64,000 nt of DNA. Origin: an uncultured Lachnospiraceae bacterium. Its GTDB lineage: Bacteria; Bacillota; Clostridia; Lachnospirales; Lachnospiraceae. The notes beneath the pieces are model-generated. The model had not been told where the DNA came from. It made no database searches and saw nothing but the letters and a program-made list of their open reading frames with translations. Both the position numbers and the translations under genes were made by a program. The DNA is taken from positions 124,001 through 188,000 of the forward strand of contig CAKRCW010000004.1 of NCBI GenBank assembly GCA_934309145.1, written 5' to 3'. Position 1 is the stretch's first letter, and each line of letters starts with the position of its first letter. This document shows, one piece after another, positions 33,498 to 42,412 of the stretch.

Positions 33498-34367
33498 ATG
33501 AAATTTAAAGGAATCAGCCGCAGATTTTCAACTGCAGATAATACGCAGTATGAGGCTATAGGAAGGTTTATTGATGTATGTGCAGACATATATGGACGTG
33601 ATAATATATGTGGGCTCGGATATAATTGGACATCCTCATCTATCGAATATGTGATAGGAATGAGAGATAAAAGTGATATAGATTATAAATTGGCAATGAA
33701 ATATTTTGATGATGCTGTTTATAAAGAGGTTTTACTTCCGGACAACGGCTGGAGGTCGTATAAGGGTGAGCTTATAAACCTTAGCAGCTTCTATGATAAT
33801 ATATATAAGGAAGGTGCTCTTACATATGAGCTTGAGTATATAAATTCAGATGGCAGTTTTGAGGTTATGATAAACAGGGAAAGGCTAAAGCTATCTGTGA
33901 TTGATATGTCAGAGCTTGATTATGTAATGACATTATATCGCGATGCATTAGGACAGGCTGGCTGTGTCTGGGATGAGAATTATCCTAATAGGGATATCCT
34001 TGAAAATGATATCCTAAAGGAAAGGCTCTATGGCTTTCGGGATGATGACGGAAGGGTTGTGGCTGCCATAGCACAGGATATAGATGATGAGATAGCAGCA
34101 TTTCCATTTTGGACAAGAGAGCTTGCTCCGGGACTTGAGCTTGCACGTCTTGTCATAGCTTCTGAGTATCAGAATCAGGGACTTGCCAGACAACTAATTA
34201 TATGCTATATGGATATTGCACGTAAAAAAGGCTACGGAAATGTCAGATTTATGGTGGCAGCACGCAATTTCAGGGCAGTACATTCCTACAATGCGCTAGG
34301 CTTCAATATTGTCGGTGAGGCAGACTGGCATGAAGAACATTACATATGCTACGAGAAGGCTGTCTGA
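33498..34367 (+). CDS. GNAT-family acetyltransferase with N-terminal unknown domain
   Basis: About 290 residues. The C-terminal half (about 135-285) is a GNAT fold. The acetyl-CoA loop region is L-A-R-L-V-I-A-S-E-Y-Q-N-Q-G-L-A-R-Q-L, and the terminal motif is A-A-R-N-F-R-A-V-H-S-Y-N-A-L-G-F. The N-terminal 130 residues match nothing I recognise. ATG 33498 is chosen because TTGGAGG lies 6 bases before it; an in-frame ATG at 33435 has no ribosome site. The substrate is unknown. It lies 43 bases before the ABC-F gene. Confidence 0.82.
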   Translation: MKFKGISRRFSTADNTQYEAIGRFIDVCADIYGRDNICGLGYNWTSSSIEYVIGMRDKSDIDYKLAMKYFDDAVYKEVLLPDNGWRSYKGELINLSSFYDNIYKEGALTYELEYINSDGSFEVMINRERLKLSVIDMSELDYVMTLYRDALGQAGCVWDENYPNRDILENDILKERLYGFRDDDGRVVAAIAQDIDDEIAAFPFWTRELAPGLELARLVIASEYQNQGLARQLIICYMDIARKKGYGNVRFMVAARNFRAVHSYNALGFNIVGEADWHEEHYICYEKAV

Positions 34368-34410
34368 ATAAATATTTAAAAATTGATGAATATATATAGG
34401 AGATAATTAT

Positions 34411-35967
34411 ATGATACTGAATGTTTCTCATTTGACACATGGTTTTGGAGACAGGGCTATATTTAACGATGTATCGTTCAGACTGCTTAAAGGTGAGCAT
34501 ATAGGGCTTGTCGGTGCTAATGGAGAGGGAAAAAGTACCTTTATGAATATCGTAACTGGTAAGCTTATGCCGGATGAAGGCAAGGTTGAGTGGAATAAAA
34601 ATGTGCGAGTAGGCTATCTTGACCAGCATACGGTCTTAGAGAAGGGCATGACAATAGAGGATGTTTTAAAATCAGCATTTTCATATCTGTTTGACATGGA
34701 ACAGAAGATAAATGAGATATATGAGAGCATGGCTGATGCTACGGATGATGAGATAAATGACCTTATGGAGGAGGTAGGCACCTTGCAGGATATGCTTACT
34801 AACCATGATTTCTATATGATAGATGCAAAGACTGAGCAGGTGGCAAGGGCGTTAGGACTTCTTGAGTTAGGTCTTGACCATGATGTTACCGATTTAAGTG
34901 GAGGACAGAGGACGAAGGTGTTGCTTGCCAAGCTTCTCCTTGAGAAGCCGGAGATACTGCTTCTTGATGAGCCGACCAACTATCTTGACGCAGAGCATAT
35001 AGAATGGCTTAAGAGATATCTTCAGGAATATGAGAATGCATTTATACTTATAAGTCACGATATACCATTTCTAAACGATGTGGTTAATATCATTTACCAT
35101 ATGGAAAATCAGGAACTGAACAGATACGTTGGCAACTATGACAAGTTTATGGAGGTATACGAGGTAAAGAAAAACCAGCTTGAGGCGGCATACAGGAGAC
35201 AACAGCAGGAGATAAGTGAGCTAAAGGATTTCGTTGCCAGAAATAAAGCCAGGGTTGCCACAAGAAATATGGCAATGTCAAGACAGAAGAAGCTTGATAA
35301 GATGGAGGTAATTGAACTCGCAAAGGAGAAGCCAAAGCCGGAGTTCCATTTTGCAGAGGCGAGAACTCCGGGAAAAGTGTTATTTGAGACACATGACCTC
35401 GTTATCGGTTATGACAAGGATTCGCCTTTATCTAAGCCCATTAACTTAAGAATGGAACGTGGAGAGAAAATAGCGATTGTCGGTACGAACGGAATTGGTA
35501 AAAGTACACTTCTTAAGAGCCTGCTTGGATTAATAAAGCCATTGTCCGGCAAGGTAACGCTTGGTGAGTATCTTAACCTTGGATATTTTGAGCAGGAGAT
35601 GGCACCTACTGAGAATACCTGCTTAGAGGAGATATGGCAGGAGTTTCCGGCATATTCACAGTATGAGGTTCGCTCAGCATTAGCAAAGTGCGGACTTACA
35701 ACAAAACACATAGAGAGTAAATGCAGAGTGCTTTCGGGTGGAGAACAGGCAAAGGTAAGACTTTGTAAGCTGATTAACAGGGAGACCAATCTTCTTATAC
35801 TTGATGAGCCAACTAATCATCTTGATGTGGATGCAAAGGATGAATTAAAGAGAGCACTTACAGAATATAAAGGTTCTGTACTTTTAGTGTGTCATGAGCC
35901 TGATTTTTATGATAGTATAGTAAGTAATGTTTGGAACCTTGAGGAGTATAGCTCACTTGTTTTGTAA
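34411..35967 (+). CDS. ABC-F family ATPase (ribosome-associated type)
   Basis: 518 residues with two ABC domains and no membrane segment. ABC1 has Walker A G-A-N-G-E-G-K-S-T (about 36-44), signature L-S-G-G-Q-R-T-K and Walker B L-L-L-D-E-P-T-N-Y-L-D. ABC2 has G-T-N-G-I-G-K-S-T (about 362-370), signature L-S-G-G-E-Q-A-K and L-I-L-D-E-P-T-N-H-L-D. The charged linker (about 245-310) between them is the P-site tRNA interaction motif of ABC-F factors. Most members rescue or tune translation, and some give antibiotic resistance by target protection. The linker is ordinary length and does not by itself indicate resistance. AGGAG lies before the ATG. Confidence 0.93.
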   Translation: MILNVSHLTHGFGDRAIFNDVSFRLLKGEHIGLVGANGEGKSTFMNIVTGKLMPDEGKVEWNKNVRVGYLDQHTVLEKGMTIEDVLKSAFSYLFDMEQKINEIYESMADATDDEINDLMEEVGTLQDMLTNHDFYMIDAKTEQVARALGLLELGLDHDVTDLSGGQRTKVLLAKLLLEKPEILLLDEPTNYLDAEHIEWLKRYLQEYENAFILISHDIPFLNDVVNIIYHMENQELNRYVGNYDKFMEVYEVKKNQLEAAYRRQQQEISELKDFVARNKARVATRNMAMSRQKKLDKMEVIELAKEKPKPEFHFAEARTPGKVLFETHDLVIGYDKDSPLSKPINLRMERGEKIAIVGTNGIGKSTLLKSLLGLIKPLSGKVTLGEYLNLGYFEQEMAPTENTCLEEIWQEFPAYSQYEVRSALAKCGLTTKHIESKCRVLSGGEQAKVRLCKLINRETNLLILDEPTNHLDVDAKDELKRALTEYKGSVLLVCHEPDFYDSIVSNVWNLEEYSSLVL

Positions 35968-35987
35968 CATGTAAAGGAGGATTAGAT

Positions 35988-37046
35988 ATGTCAAATGGAT
36001 ATATAGCAATACCTACAATTCTTAAGATTGGTTCTGGTGCTTTAAAGGGGCTTGGAAGCTACCTTACAAATGCAGGTATGCACAATGTAGTTATATACTT
36101 TGGTAACGGACTTATAGATATGTTTGGCTATGAAGTCATGGATTCCTTAAATAATTGTGACATAAAGGTTTTAGAGTACAGGGAACTTGATTCTGTAAAG
36201 ATAGAGGATATAATAGACCTTGCATTTAATATTGACTCAAAGGCACAGGCTATAGTTGGTATAGGTGGCGGAAAGGTAATAGATGCCTCAAAGTATGCAG
36301 CGTATCTTAAGAAGCTCCCGTTTATAAGTATTCCAACATCATCCTCAAGTGACGGATTTTCAAGTGCCAGTGCCTCGCTTATTGTAAATGAAAGACGTAC
36401 ATCAGTTCCAGCCCGTATGGCATATGGAATAGTTGTTGATACAGATATAATTAAGAGTGCACCTGAGAAATTTCTGTACTCAGGAATTGGCGATATGGTA
36501 TCCAAGATAACAGCTATATATGACTGGGTATATGAGGCAGGCTTAGGCTACAGCACTCTTAACGATTTCGCAGTAATGATTGCCAAGAAGGCTGTAAACA
36601 GCTTCGTGAGAACACCATTTACGAATATACATGAGGAGATATTCCTAAAGGAGCTTCTTGATTCACTTGCCATGAGTGGTATTGCAAATGAGATAGCCGG
36701 AGGAAGTGCACCTACAAGCGGAAGTGAGCATCTTATCTCGCATGCACTTGATAAGAGCCTTGAGATTCCTCAATTACACGGAATACAGGTAGGTATAGCA
36801 ACATACCTTATGGCTTTGGTTCAGGACCACAGATATATAAGAATAAGAAAAATTTTAAACGACACGGGATTTTTTGATTATGTTGCGACGCTTAATCTTA
36901 ACGTGGAGGACTATGAGAGAGCTATAGATATGGCACCTTCTATTAAGCCTCACAGACATACTTATTTACATGAGGAAAAATACAGGGAGCTTGCCAAGAA
37001 ATATTTGCATGAGGATGAAATATTAAAAAGAATTTTTAATATATAG
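35988..37046 (+). CDS. egsA: sn-Glycerol-1-phosphate dehydrogenase-like (EgsA/AraM family)
   Basis: A 352-residue iron-dependent-ADH-superfamily protein. The NAD-binding G-I-G-G-G-K-V-I-D is near residues 86-94. P-T-S-S-S-S-D-G-F-S-S-A-S-A-S is near 110. The metal ligands lie in G-S-G-S-E-H-L-I-S-H-A and H-R-H-T-Y-L-H. Archaeal EgsA makes sn-glycerol-1-phosphate for ether lipids, and B. subtilis AraM has the same activity for heptaprenylglyceryl phosphate. No PcrB-like partner is nearby, so the fate of the product is unknown. It starts 20 bases after the ABC-F gene behind AGGAGG. Confidence 0.88.
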   Translation: MSNGYIAIPTILKIGSGALKGLGSYLTNAGMHNVVIYFGNGLIDMFGYEVMDSLNNCDIKVLEYRELDSVKIEDIIDLAFNIDSKAQAIVGIGGGKVIDASKYAAYLKKLPFISIPTSSSSDGFSSASASLIVNERRTSVPARMAYGIVVDTDIIKSAPEKFLYSGIGDMVSKITAIYDWVYEAGLGYSTLNDFAVMIAKKAVNSFVRTPFTNIHEEIFLKELLDSLAMSGIANEIAGGSAPTSGSEHLISHALDKSLEIPQLHGIQVGIATYLMALVQDHRYIRIRKILNDTGFFDYVATLNLNVEDYERAIDMAPSIKPHRHTYLHEEKYRELAKKYLHEDEILKRIFNI

Positions 37047-37066
37047 ACACGGAAAAGAGGTTGTAC

Positions 37067-37540
37067 ATGAAGGTAGAGGTTGGTTATATAACAAGCTGGA
37101 GAAGAGCAATTTTTATTTCAGTTATAATTGCAATAACTGTATTCGGACTTGTTTCAACGGTAAGCACAGCTTATCTTGGAGCGGGTTTGGTAAGCAACAT
37201 AATAAGCGTTGGGGCACTTGTTTTATGTATAGGACTTTTTATACTTGTACTCGCTGACAAATGGAATCATTATAGCGGATATGGTACTGCTGCAATAGAG
37301 GATGGCATATTCACATACAATGATAAGAAGCATCACTATGAGATAAAGCTTTCTGATATCAAGAAGATTGATATGGAGAAGATAACAACAGGAAGAGAGG
37401 GCGGAAAGCCACTTGCCTACAGAATGCTTATTAAAACAGAGAGGAAGAAATACTATATAGAGTCAGAGCGTGCGGCAGGATGCGAATACAATGAGGTTGA
37501 TTTATATCGATTATATCTGTATTTAAATCAGAATATGTAA
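37067..37540 (+). CDS. Small membrane protein of unknown function (PH-like)
   Basis: 157 residues. Two membrane helices (about residues 14-33 and 40-65) are followed by a soluble region of about 90 residues with beta-strand character and a final helix D-L-Y-R-L-Y-L-Y-L. This resembles bacterial PH-domain membrane proteins, though I would not assign it firmly. ATG 37067 is preferred over TTG 37061 because AAGAGG lies 6 bases ahead. It lies 20 bases after egsA and is probably co-transcribed. A long hairpin follows. Confidence 0.7.
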   Translation: MKVEVGYITSWRRAIFISVIIAITVFGLVSTVSTAYLGAGLVSNIISVGALVLCIGLFILVLADKWNHYSGYGTAAIEDGIFTYNDKKHHYEIKLSDIKKIDMEKITTGREGGKPLAYRMLIKTERKKYYIESERAAGCEYNEVDLYRLYLYLNQNM

Positions 37541-37552
37541 TATATATATTGA

Positions 37553-37617
37553 GACTGCGGATGCATATAATATATTCAGAATTAACTGATTATATTATAT
37601 GCATTTTGCAGTCCTTT
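37553..37617. terminator. Long bidirectional hairpin between convergent genes
   Basis: GACTGCGGATGCATATAATATA pairs with TATATTATATGCATTTTGCAGTC (two internal mismatches) around a 16-base loop, followed by CTTTTTC. It lies between the plus-strand membrane-protein gene and the minus-strand spore-protein gene, so it can terminate both. Confidence 0.83.
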
Positions 37618-37623
37618 TTCAGG

Positions 37624-37821
37624 CTACTTATTAGACATTGACTTTTCCTGTGCCTCAATCATCTTCTTAACCATCATACCACCTACAGAACCATTCTGTC
37701 TTGATGTGAGGTTACCATTATAACCGTCTGAAAGAGGTACACCTAACTCGTTTGCTACTTCATACTTGAACTTATCCATTGCGCTCTTAGCCTCAGGAAC
37801 ACTTGTTTTATTCTTGCTCAT
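37624..37821 (-). CDS. Alpha/beta-type small acid-soluble spore protein
   Basis: A 65-residue SASP that coats and protects DNA in the dormant spore and is degraded at germination. Family hallmarks are K-F-K-Y-E-V-A-N-E-L-G-V (containing the germination protease site), N-G-N-L-T-S-R-Q-N-G-S-V-G-G, and M-V-K-K-M-I-E-A-Q-E. AAAGGAG lies 7 bases before the ATG on its strand. Such genes are normally read by sigma-G in the forespore; I could not identify a convincing sigma-G promoter. Its presence is strong evidence that the organism forms spores. It is divergent from the GH5 gene. Confidence 0.96.
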   Translation of the reverse strand: MSKNKTSVPEAKSAMDKFKYEVANELGVPLSDGYNGNLTSRQNGSVGGMMVKKMIEAQEKSMSNK

Positions 37822-37971
37822 GATCTTTTCTCCTTTTTTAAATCTTATATTGCAACAAAAATGATTTCTTGTTACACTACTATTATGTGCGTTGTTATGA
37901 ATAATAAACTAGCAAAAACATGAAAAATAAAACCAATTTTTCTCTTTAAAATTAAACTGGAGAATAATGAA

Positions 37972-39543
37972 ATGAAAGTGAGGAACAATATGAGTGGGGG
38001 AGAAAACAAAAGTAAATCAACTAAGATTATGATTGGCATAATTGCTGCTTTGGCAGTTGTCATAATTGCGCTTGTCGTAATTTTGGTTGTGCAGGGTGGA
38101 AAGAAGAAGGATAAGACTACGACAGAGGAAAAAACGACAACGGAGCAGGCAACACCTGCTGATGCGGCAACACCTGTAGATGCCACGCCTTCCAATGAAG
38201 ATGCAGACTGTTATGTGACTATAAATAATTCTGCCGGATGGGAGAGTGCAAGCGGATATTCAGGTCAGCTTGATGCCAAGATAACTAATGAATCCTCTAA
38301 GGAGCTTAACAACTGGAGTATAGAGCTTGATGTACCAAGTGGAGTTACTCTTGACAGCTCATGGAATGGTAACTTTGAGATAAAGGATAACGTATTAACA
38401 ATAACCCCTGTTGAGTATAATGGAACAATAGCTGCCAATGGCTCAGTGGGAGATATCGGGTTTATCGTAAATGCATCAAGTGAGGCTCAGTTAAAATCGA
38501 TGACTGAGGGAGCAAGACTTTACATAGACGGACAGCTCTATACATCATCTGGTGATAGTGAAGCAGAGGATACAACAGAGGAGACAACAGAGGAGAAGCC
38601 TGTTAGCAGCAGTACAGCTACGGAGAGTGGAACACCATTTGCTAATCATGGAAAGCTTGCTGTGTCCGGTACAGACCTTGTAGATAAGAATGGTAATAAA
38701 TACCAGCTAAAGGGAGTAAGTACACATGGAATAGGCTGGTTCCCTGACTATGTGAATGAGGATGCATTTAAGACCTTTAGAGATGACTGGGATGCAAATG
38801 TAATAAGACTTGCAATGTACACCCATGAGAATGGCGGCTATTGTACTGATGGAGATAAGACATATCTTAAGAATCTTGTTGATACAGGAGTACAGTCTGC
38901 TACAGACCTTGGCATGTATGTAATAGTTGACTGGCATGTATTACAGGAGAATAATCCTCAGACATATAAGGAAGAAGCCAAGGCATTTTTTGAGGAAATG
39001 TCTAATAAGTATAAGGACTATGACAATGTTATATATGAGATATGTAATGAGCCAAATGGCGGTACAACATGGCAGGATGTAAAGTCATATGCTGAGGAGA
39101 TAATTCCTATAATAAGAAATAATGCACCAGATGCAGTTATTATAGTAGGAACACCTACATGGTGTCAGGATGTTGACGTTGCAGCCAAGGATCCTATAAC
39201 AGATTATGACAATATAATGTATGCTATACATTTCTATGCAGCAACTCATACGGATAATATAAGAAGCAAGGCGAGAGAAGCGAGGGACAGCGGACTTCCT
39301 ATTATAGTGAGTGAGTTTTCTATATGTGATGCATCCGGCAATGGTGCCATAGATTATAATCAGGCAGAGCAGTGGTTTGATTTGATTGATGAATACAATC
39401 TTTCATATGCTGCATGGAATGTCTCAAACAAGGCAGAGACATCATCTCTTATTCAGTCGTCCTGCACTAAGACATCAGGATGGACCGTAGATGATTTATC
39501 TGACACAGGAAAATGGATAAGATTAAAGATGCGTGGAGAATAA
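37972..39543 (+). CDS. Membrane-anchored GH5 endoglucanase with CBM2-like module
   Basis: 523 residues. A short cytoplasmic basic N-terminus is followed by one membrane helix (about 19-42) and a Thr/Glu/Ala-rich linker. Residues 80-185 form a CBM2-like beta module (C-Y-V-T-I-N-N-S-A-G-W, then N-N-W-S-I-E-L and E-Y-N-G-T-I-A-A-N-G-S). A second Thr/Glu linker leads to a GH5 barrel (about 215-515). The GH5 acid/base is E360 in I-C-N-E-P-N-G and the nucleophile is E448 in I-V-S-E-F-S. It probably cleaves cellulose or mixed-link beta-glucan while tethered to the cell surface. The start could be ATG 37972 (GGAGA, 8 bases) or ATG 37990 (AGGA, 5 bases). It is monocistronic. Confidence 0.93.
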   Translation: MKVRNNMSGGENKSKSTKIMIGIIAALAVVIIALVVILVVQGGKKKDKTTTEEKTTTEQATPADAATPVDATPSNEDADCYVTINNSAGWESASGYSGQLDAKITNESSKELNNWSIELDVPSGVTLDSSWNGNFEIKDNVLTITPVEYNGTIAANGSVGDIGFIVNASSEAQLKSMTEGARLYIDGQLYTSSGDSEAEDTTEETTEEKPVSSSTATESGTPFANHGKLAVSGTDLVDKNGNKYQLKGVSTHGIGWFPDYVNEDAFKTFRDDWDANVIRLAMYTHENGGYCTDGDKTYLKNLVDTGVQSATDLGMYVIVDWHVLQENNPQTYKEEAKAFFEEMSNKYKDYDNVIYEICNEPNGGTTWQDVKSYAEEIIPIIRNNAPDAVIIVGTPTWCQDVDVAAKDPITDYDNIMYAIHFYAATHTDNIRSKAREARDSGLPIIVSEFSICDASGNGAIDYNQAEQWFDLIDEYNLSYAAWNVSNKAETSSLIQSSCTKTSGWTVDDLSDTGKWIRLKMRGE

Positions 39544-39617
39544 AACTAAATTACATATAGCGATAAAATAATTCATATTTAAGAAAAAAGTTGACAAAAT
39601 AAGAGAGGTTGTACATA

Positions 39618-40172
39618 ATGAGAGTTATTGCAGGAACCGCAAGAAGCCTTAGATTAAAAACAATAGAGGGACTTGATACGAGACCGACAACAGATCGTAT
39701 AAAGGAAACTTTATTTAATATGCTTACAGGATATACTTATGAAACTAAATTCCTTGACTTATTTGCCGGAAGTGGTGGTATAGGTATAGAGGCATTGAGC
39801 AGGGGAGCAGGCAGCTGCACCTTTGTGGAGCTTTCACCTAAGGCATATGCATGCATCAAGGATAATCTTACACATACCAAGCTTTATGATAGGGCGAGTG
39901 TTTATAAGACAGATGCAACAAGCTTTGTGTCAGGCTTAAAAGAAATTGACTATGATGTTATATTCATGGATCCTCCATACGGCAGACAGCTTGAGCGTGC
40001 GGTTATGAATGTATTGTCAGACAAAGAATTTGTGACAGATACACTTATAGTGATAGAGGCTTCGTTGGATGAGGATTTTGGATATCTTGATTCTATGGGC
40101 TTTGAAATCACAAAAGAAAAGAAATATAAGACAAATAAACATGTATTTGTCAGAAAAAGGATAGAAGAATGA
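39618..40172 (+). CDS. rsmD: 16S rRNA (guanine966-N2)-methyltransferase RsmD
   Basis: A 184-residue AdoMet-dependent methyltransferase for 16S rRNA G966. Signatures are M-R-V-I-A-G-T-A-R-S-L-R-L at the N-terminus, T-R-P-T-T-D-R-I-K-E-T-L-F-N, the AdoMet motif D-L-F-A-G-S-G-G-I-G-I-E-A-L-S-R-G-A, and the catalytic D-P-P-Y (in F-M-D-P-P-Y-G-R). ATG 39618 is chosen over TTG 39609 because relatives begin M-R-V-I and AGAGAGG is about 10 bases away. It overlaps coaD by 4 bases, the widely conserved rsmD-coaD arrangement. Confidence 0.96.
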   Translation: MRVIAGTARSLRLKTIEGLDTRPTTDRIKETLFNMLTGYTYETKFLDLFAGSGGIGIEALSRGAGSCTFVELSPKAYACIKDNLTHTKLYDRASVYKTDATSFVSGLKEIDYDVIFMDPPYGRQLERAVMNVLSDKEFVTDTLIVIEASLDEDFGYLDSMGFEITKEKKYKTNKHVFVRKRIEE

Positions 40173-40651
40173 GTATAGCAATATATCCCGGAAGCTTTGA
40201 TCCGGTTACACTAGGTCATTATGATATTATTAAGCGTTCGGCAGTTATGTTTGATGAGGTTATTATAGGAGTTTTGAACAATACTTCAAAAACACCATTG
40301 TTTTCTTTGGAAGAACGTGTTAATATGTTGAAGGATACAGTGTCGGAATTGCCGAACGTATCAGTTGAAGCATTTAATGGTTTGTTAGTGGATTTTGTAA
40401 AACAGAAGAATACAAACATAATAATAAGAGGTCTGCGTGCTCTGACGGATTTTGATTTGGAGATGCAGATGGCTCAGAGTAACAGAATGGTAGCACCAGA
40501 TGTGGATACAGTATTTTTATCCACAAGCTTAGAGTATTCGTATTTAAGTTCCAGCATAGTAAAAGAATATGCCAGATACGGAGTTGACCTTAAAGAATTT
40601 GTGCCGGAGTGCGTAATCGCGAAACTCATAGATAAGATGAAACGAATTTAG
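40169..40651 (+). CDS. coaD: Phosphopantetheine adenylyltransferase
   Basis: 160 residues. It transfers AMP to 4'-phosphopantetheine in the penultimate step of coenzyme A synthesis. The nucleotidyltransferase motif T-L-G-H is in Y-P-G-S-F-D-P-V-T-L-G-H (residues 6-17). R-G-L-R-A-L-T-D-F-D (near 90) and the C-terminal S-S-S-I-V-K-E (near 129) are diagnostic. The ATGA overlap with rsmD implies coupled translation. The length is exactly typical. Confidence 0.97.
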   Translation: MSIAIYPGSFDPVTLGHYDIIKRSAVMFDEVIIGVLNNTSKTPLFSLEERVNMLKDTVSELPNVSVEAFNGLLVDFVKQKNTNIIIRGLRALTDFDLEMQMAQSNRMVAPDVDTVFLSTSLEYSYLSSSIVKEYARYGVDLKEFVPECVIAKLIDKMKRI

Positions 40652-40664
40652 GAGGATTTGCAAG

Positions 40665-41450
40665 ATGGGTAAAAAAGGCGTTGAAGAAATGATAGATCAG
40701 ATCGAGATATTTATCGATAACTGTAAGTTTTATCCGCTTTCTCAGAATAAAATAGTAGTTCACAAGGATGAGCTTGAGGCAATGATACAGGAGCTTAAGC
40801 TTAAGCTTCCTAGTGAGATAGAGCGTTGCAAGAAGATTATGCGTAACAAGGAGGCTATTCTTGCAGATGCGAGAACACGTTCAGACGCAATTATCACTGA
40901 GTCAGTCAATGAGGCTAATCGTCTTGTAGACCAACACCAGATAACAGAGCTTGCAAATATAAGAGCTAATGAAATTCTTGATATGGCTAGAAATCAGGCA
41001 CAGCAGATAGTGGATCAGGCGTCAGAGGAAGCTAATGAGGTTCGTCTTGGTGCTATGTATTATACTAAGGATAAGTTATCAGAGATGAAGGATATCTTCA
41101 CTAAGATTCATGATATGGAGAAAGATAACTATAGAACACTTATCGAGTCACTTGAGAATGATAATTATGTGATTGAGAATAACATGAATGAGATGGAGGC
41201 TAATATTAACCTTCTCACAGCAAGCAGCAATATGTCATATGCAACTGATGAGGAACAGCTTGACAGTGCATTCTCAGATGGACAGGTCGGAACACCTGAG
41301 CCTGTTGTTGCAGCACCTGAGCAGACATCACCTGTAGATGATAATGTAGATGTGTATGGCGAGAGAGCCGATGAGGACTACGATGATGATGAGGATGATG
41401 ACGGCTTTGAAGATGATGACGATGAGGATGATGACTTTTTAGATGAGTAA
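40665..41450 (+). CDS. Coiled-coil protein with acidic tail (DivIVA/V-ATPase-E-like helix)
   Basis: 261 residues. The central part (about 30-180) is a long amphipathic helix/coiled coil (A-D-A-R-T-R-S-D-A-I-I-T-E, A-Q-Q-I-V-D-Q-A-S-E-E-A-N-E-V). A low-complexity Pro/Val linker follows, and the last 30 residues are almost only Asp and Glu. It is often found after coaD in Lachnospiraceae and sometimes labelled an ATPase, but I see no nucleotide-binding motif. AGGAGG lies upstream, 13 bases after coaD. Its stop overlaps the convergent ylbJ gene by 12 bases. A role in division-site or ribosome-related scaffolding would be speculation. Confidence 0.8.
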   Translation: MGKKGVEEMIDQIEIFIDNCKFYPLSQNKIVVHKDELEAMIQELKLKLPSEIERCKKIMRNKEAILADARTRSDAIITESVNEANRLVDQHQITELANIRANEILDMARNQAQQIVDQASEEANEVRLGAMYYTKDKLSEMKDIFTKIHDMEKDNYRTLIESLENDNYVIENNMNEMEANINLLTASSNMSYATDEEQLDSAFSDGQVGTPEPVVAAPEQTSPVDDNVDVYGERADEDYDDDEDDDGFEDDDDEDDDFLDE

Positions 41451-42347
41451 CAGCGTTATATAAAAGGTTCCAACCGCACATATTGTTTTGATTATAATGT
41501 AAGATAGTATGGACAGCCCTGAATGACTTATGACCTTATTTGTTTGGAGTATGGCAGATATTCCACCAAACGAGGTGAAAGCCATAACCAGGGCTGTTTT
41601 TATTTGTTCTGAAAATACGTTGCAGGTGGAAACTATATGTGTTCCGTTCGTTATCTCGGTTATACCTGACAGGAGGGCAAGCTTATCCAATGGAAGCCCA
41701 GGTATATACTTTATAAATTCTATAATTATGGAACAAATCATTATATAAATGCCGACATATGTAATCTGGGTTACTGAGTCCATAATAATATCGGGTTCAT
41801 TTGAGGCTGATATGTTTTCTGTGGAGTGTTTTATATGTCTGTGGAATTTGAATGATGTATTATTATAATATTTTGTATATTTGTCTTGTACTATTTTATA
41901 TATAAGAAGTGCGAGAACTACAAATGTAAGGTATGGTATATATATGGCTAGCATTGCAAATGGAAAGGTTATTTGGTCATTTAAAAGTATGTGAACTATA
42001 TATCCGGCTATGAACATAGGACTAGAATTGTTGCATAATGGTATGAGTATATTGCCTGTCAATTTTGAAATATTGCCTCTTTTTACAAAATCAGAGGCAG
42101 TTTTGGCACCTAACGGATAGCCACAGAATATACCGAGAAATAATGTGATTATAATTGCGTAGGATGTTTTATTTGTGTGTCTGCCTGTTTTTGAGACCAT
42201 GATATTTGAGAGCAGCATAAAAGGAAGTAGAACAGGGACAACATTGTTGTACCACAGCATAAGACCGCAGGATGCACCACTTATAACTACTGAATTATTC
42301 ATGATAAACAAAACAAGAATAACAAAGCATAAAATAATAGTGCACAT
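41439..42347 (-). CDS. ylbJ: YlbJ-like sporulation integral membrane protein
   Basis: About 302 residues with eight or so hydrophobic helices, resembling YlbJ, which is required for spore cortex formation in B. subtilis. Family stretches are G-A-S-C-G-L-M-L-W-Y-N-N-V-V-P-V-L-L-P-F, F-C-G-Y-P-L-G-A-K-T, L-C-N-N-S-S-P-M-F, G-I-T-E-I-T-N-G and S-F-G-G-I-S-A-I-L-Q. ATG 42347 has AGGA 7 bases upstream. An in-frame ATG at 42395 would add 16 residues but has no ribosome site. It lies just downstream of tmcAL on the same strand and overlaps the convergent coiled-coil gene by 12 bases. Confidence 0.85.
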   Translation of the reverse strand: MCTIILCFVILVLFIMNNSVVISGASCGLMLWYNNVVPVLLPFMLLSNIMVSKTGRHTNKTSYAIIITLFLGIFCGYPLGAKTASDFVKRGNISKLTGNILIPLCNNSSPMFIAGYIVHILLNDQITFPFAMLAIYIPYLTFVVLALLIYKIVQDKYTKYYNNTSFKFHRHIKHSTENISASNEPDIIMDSVTQITYVGIYIMICSIIIEFIKYIPGLPLDKLALLSGITEITNGTHIVSTCNVFSEQIKTALVMAFTSFGGISAILQTNKVISHSGLSILSYIIIKTICAVGTFYITLLLI

Positions 42348-42412
42348 ATGAACATCCTGCGGAAATATCTTAGCTAATATTATGTTTTCTATCATCGTAA
42401 TATGACTATATG

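Noticed and set aside
34411..35967. ABC-F ATPase as an antibiotic-resistance determinant
   Set aside because: ABC-F proteins include many housekeeping translation factors; nothing in the linker or context points specifically to resistance.
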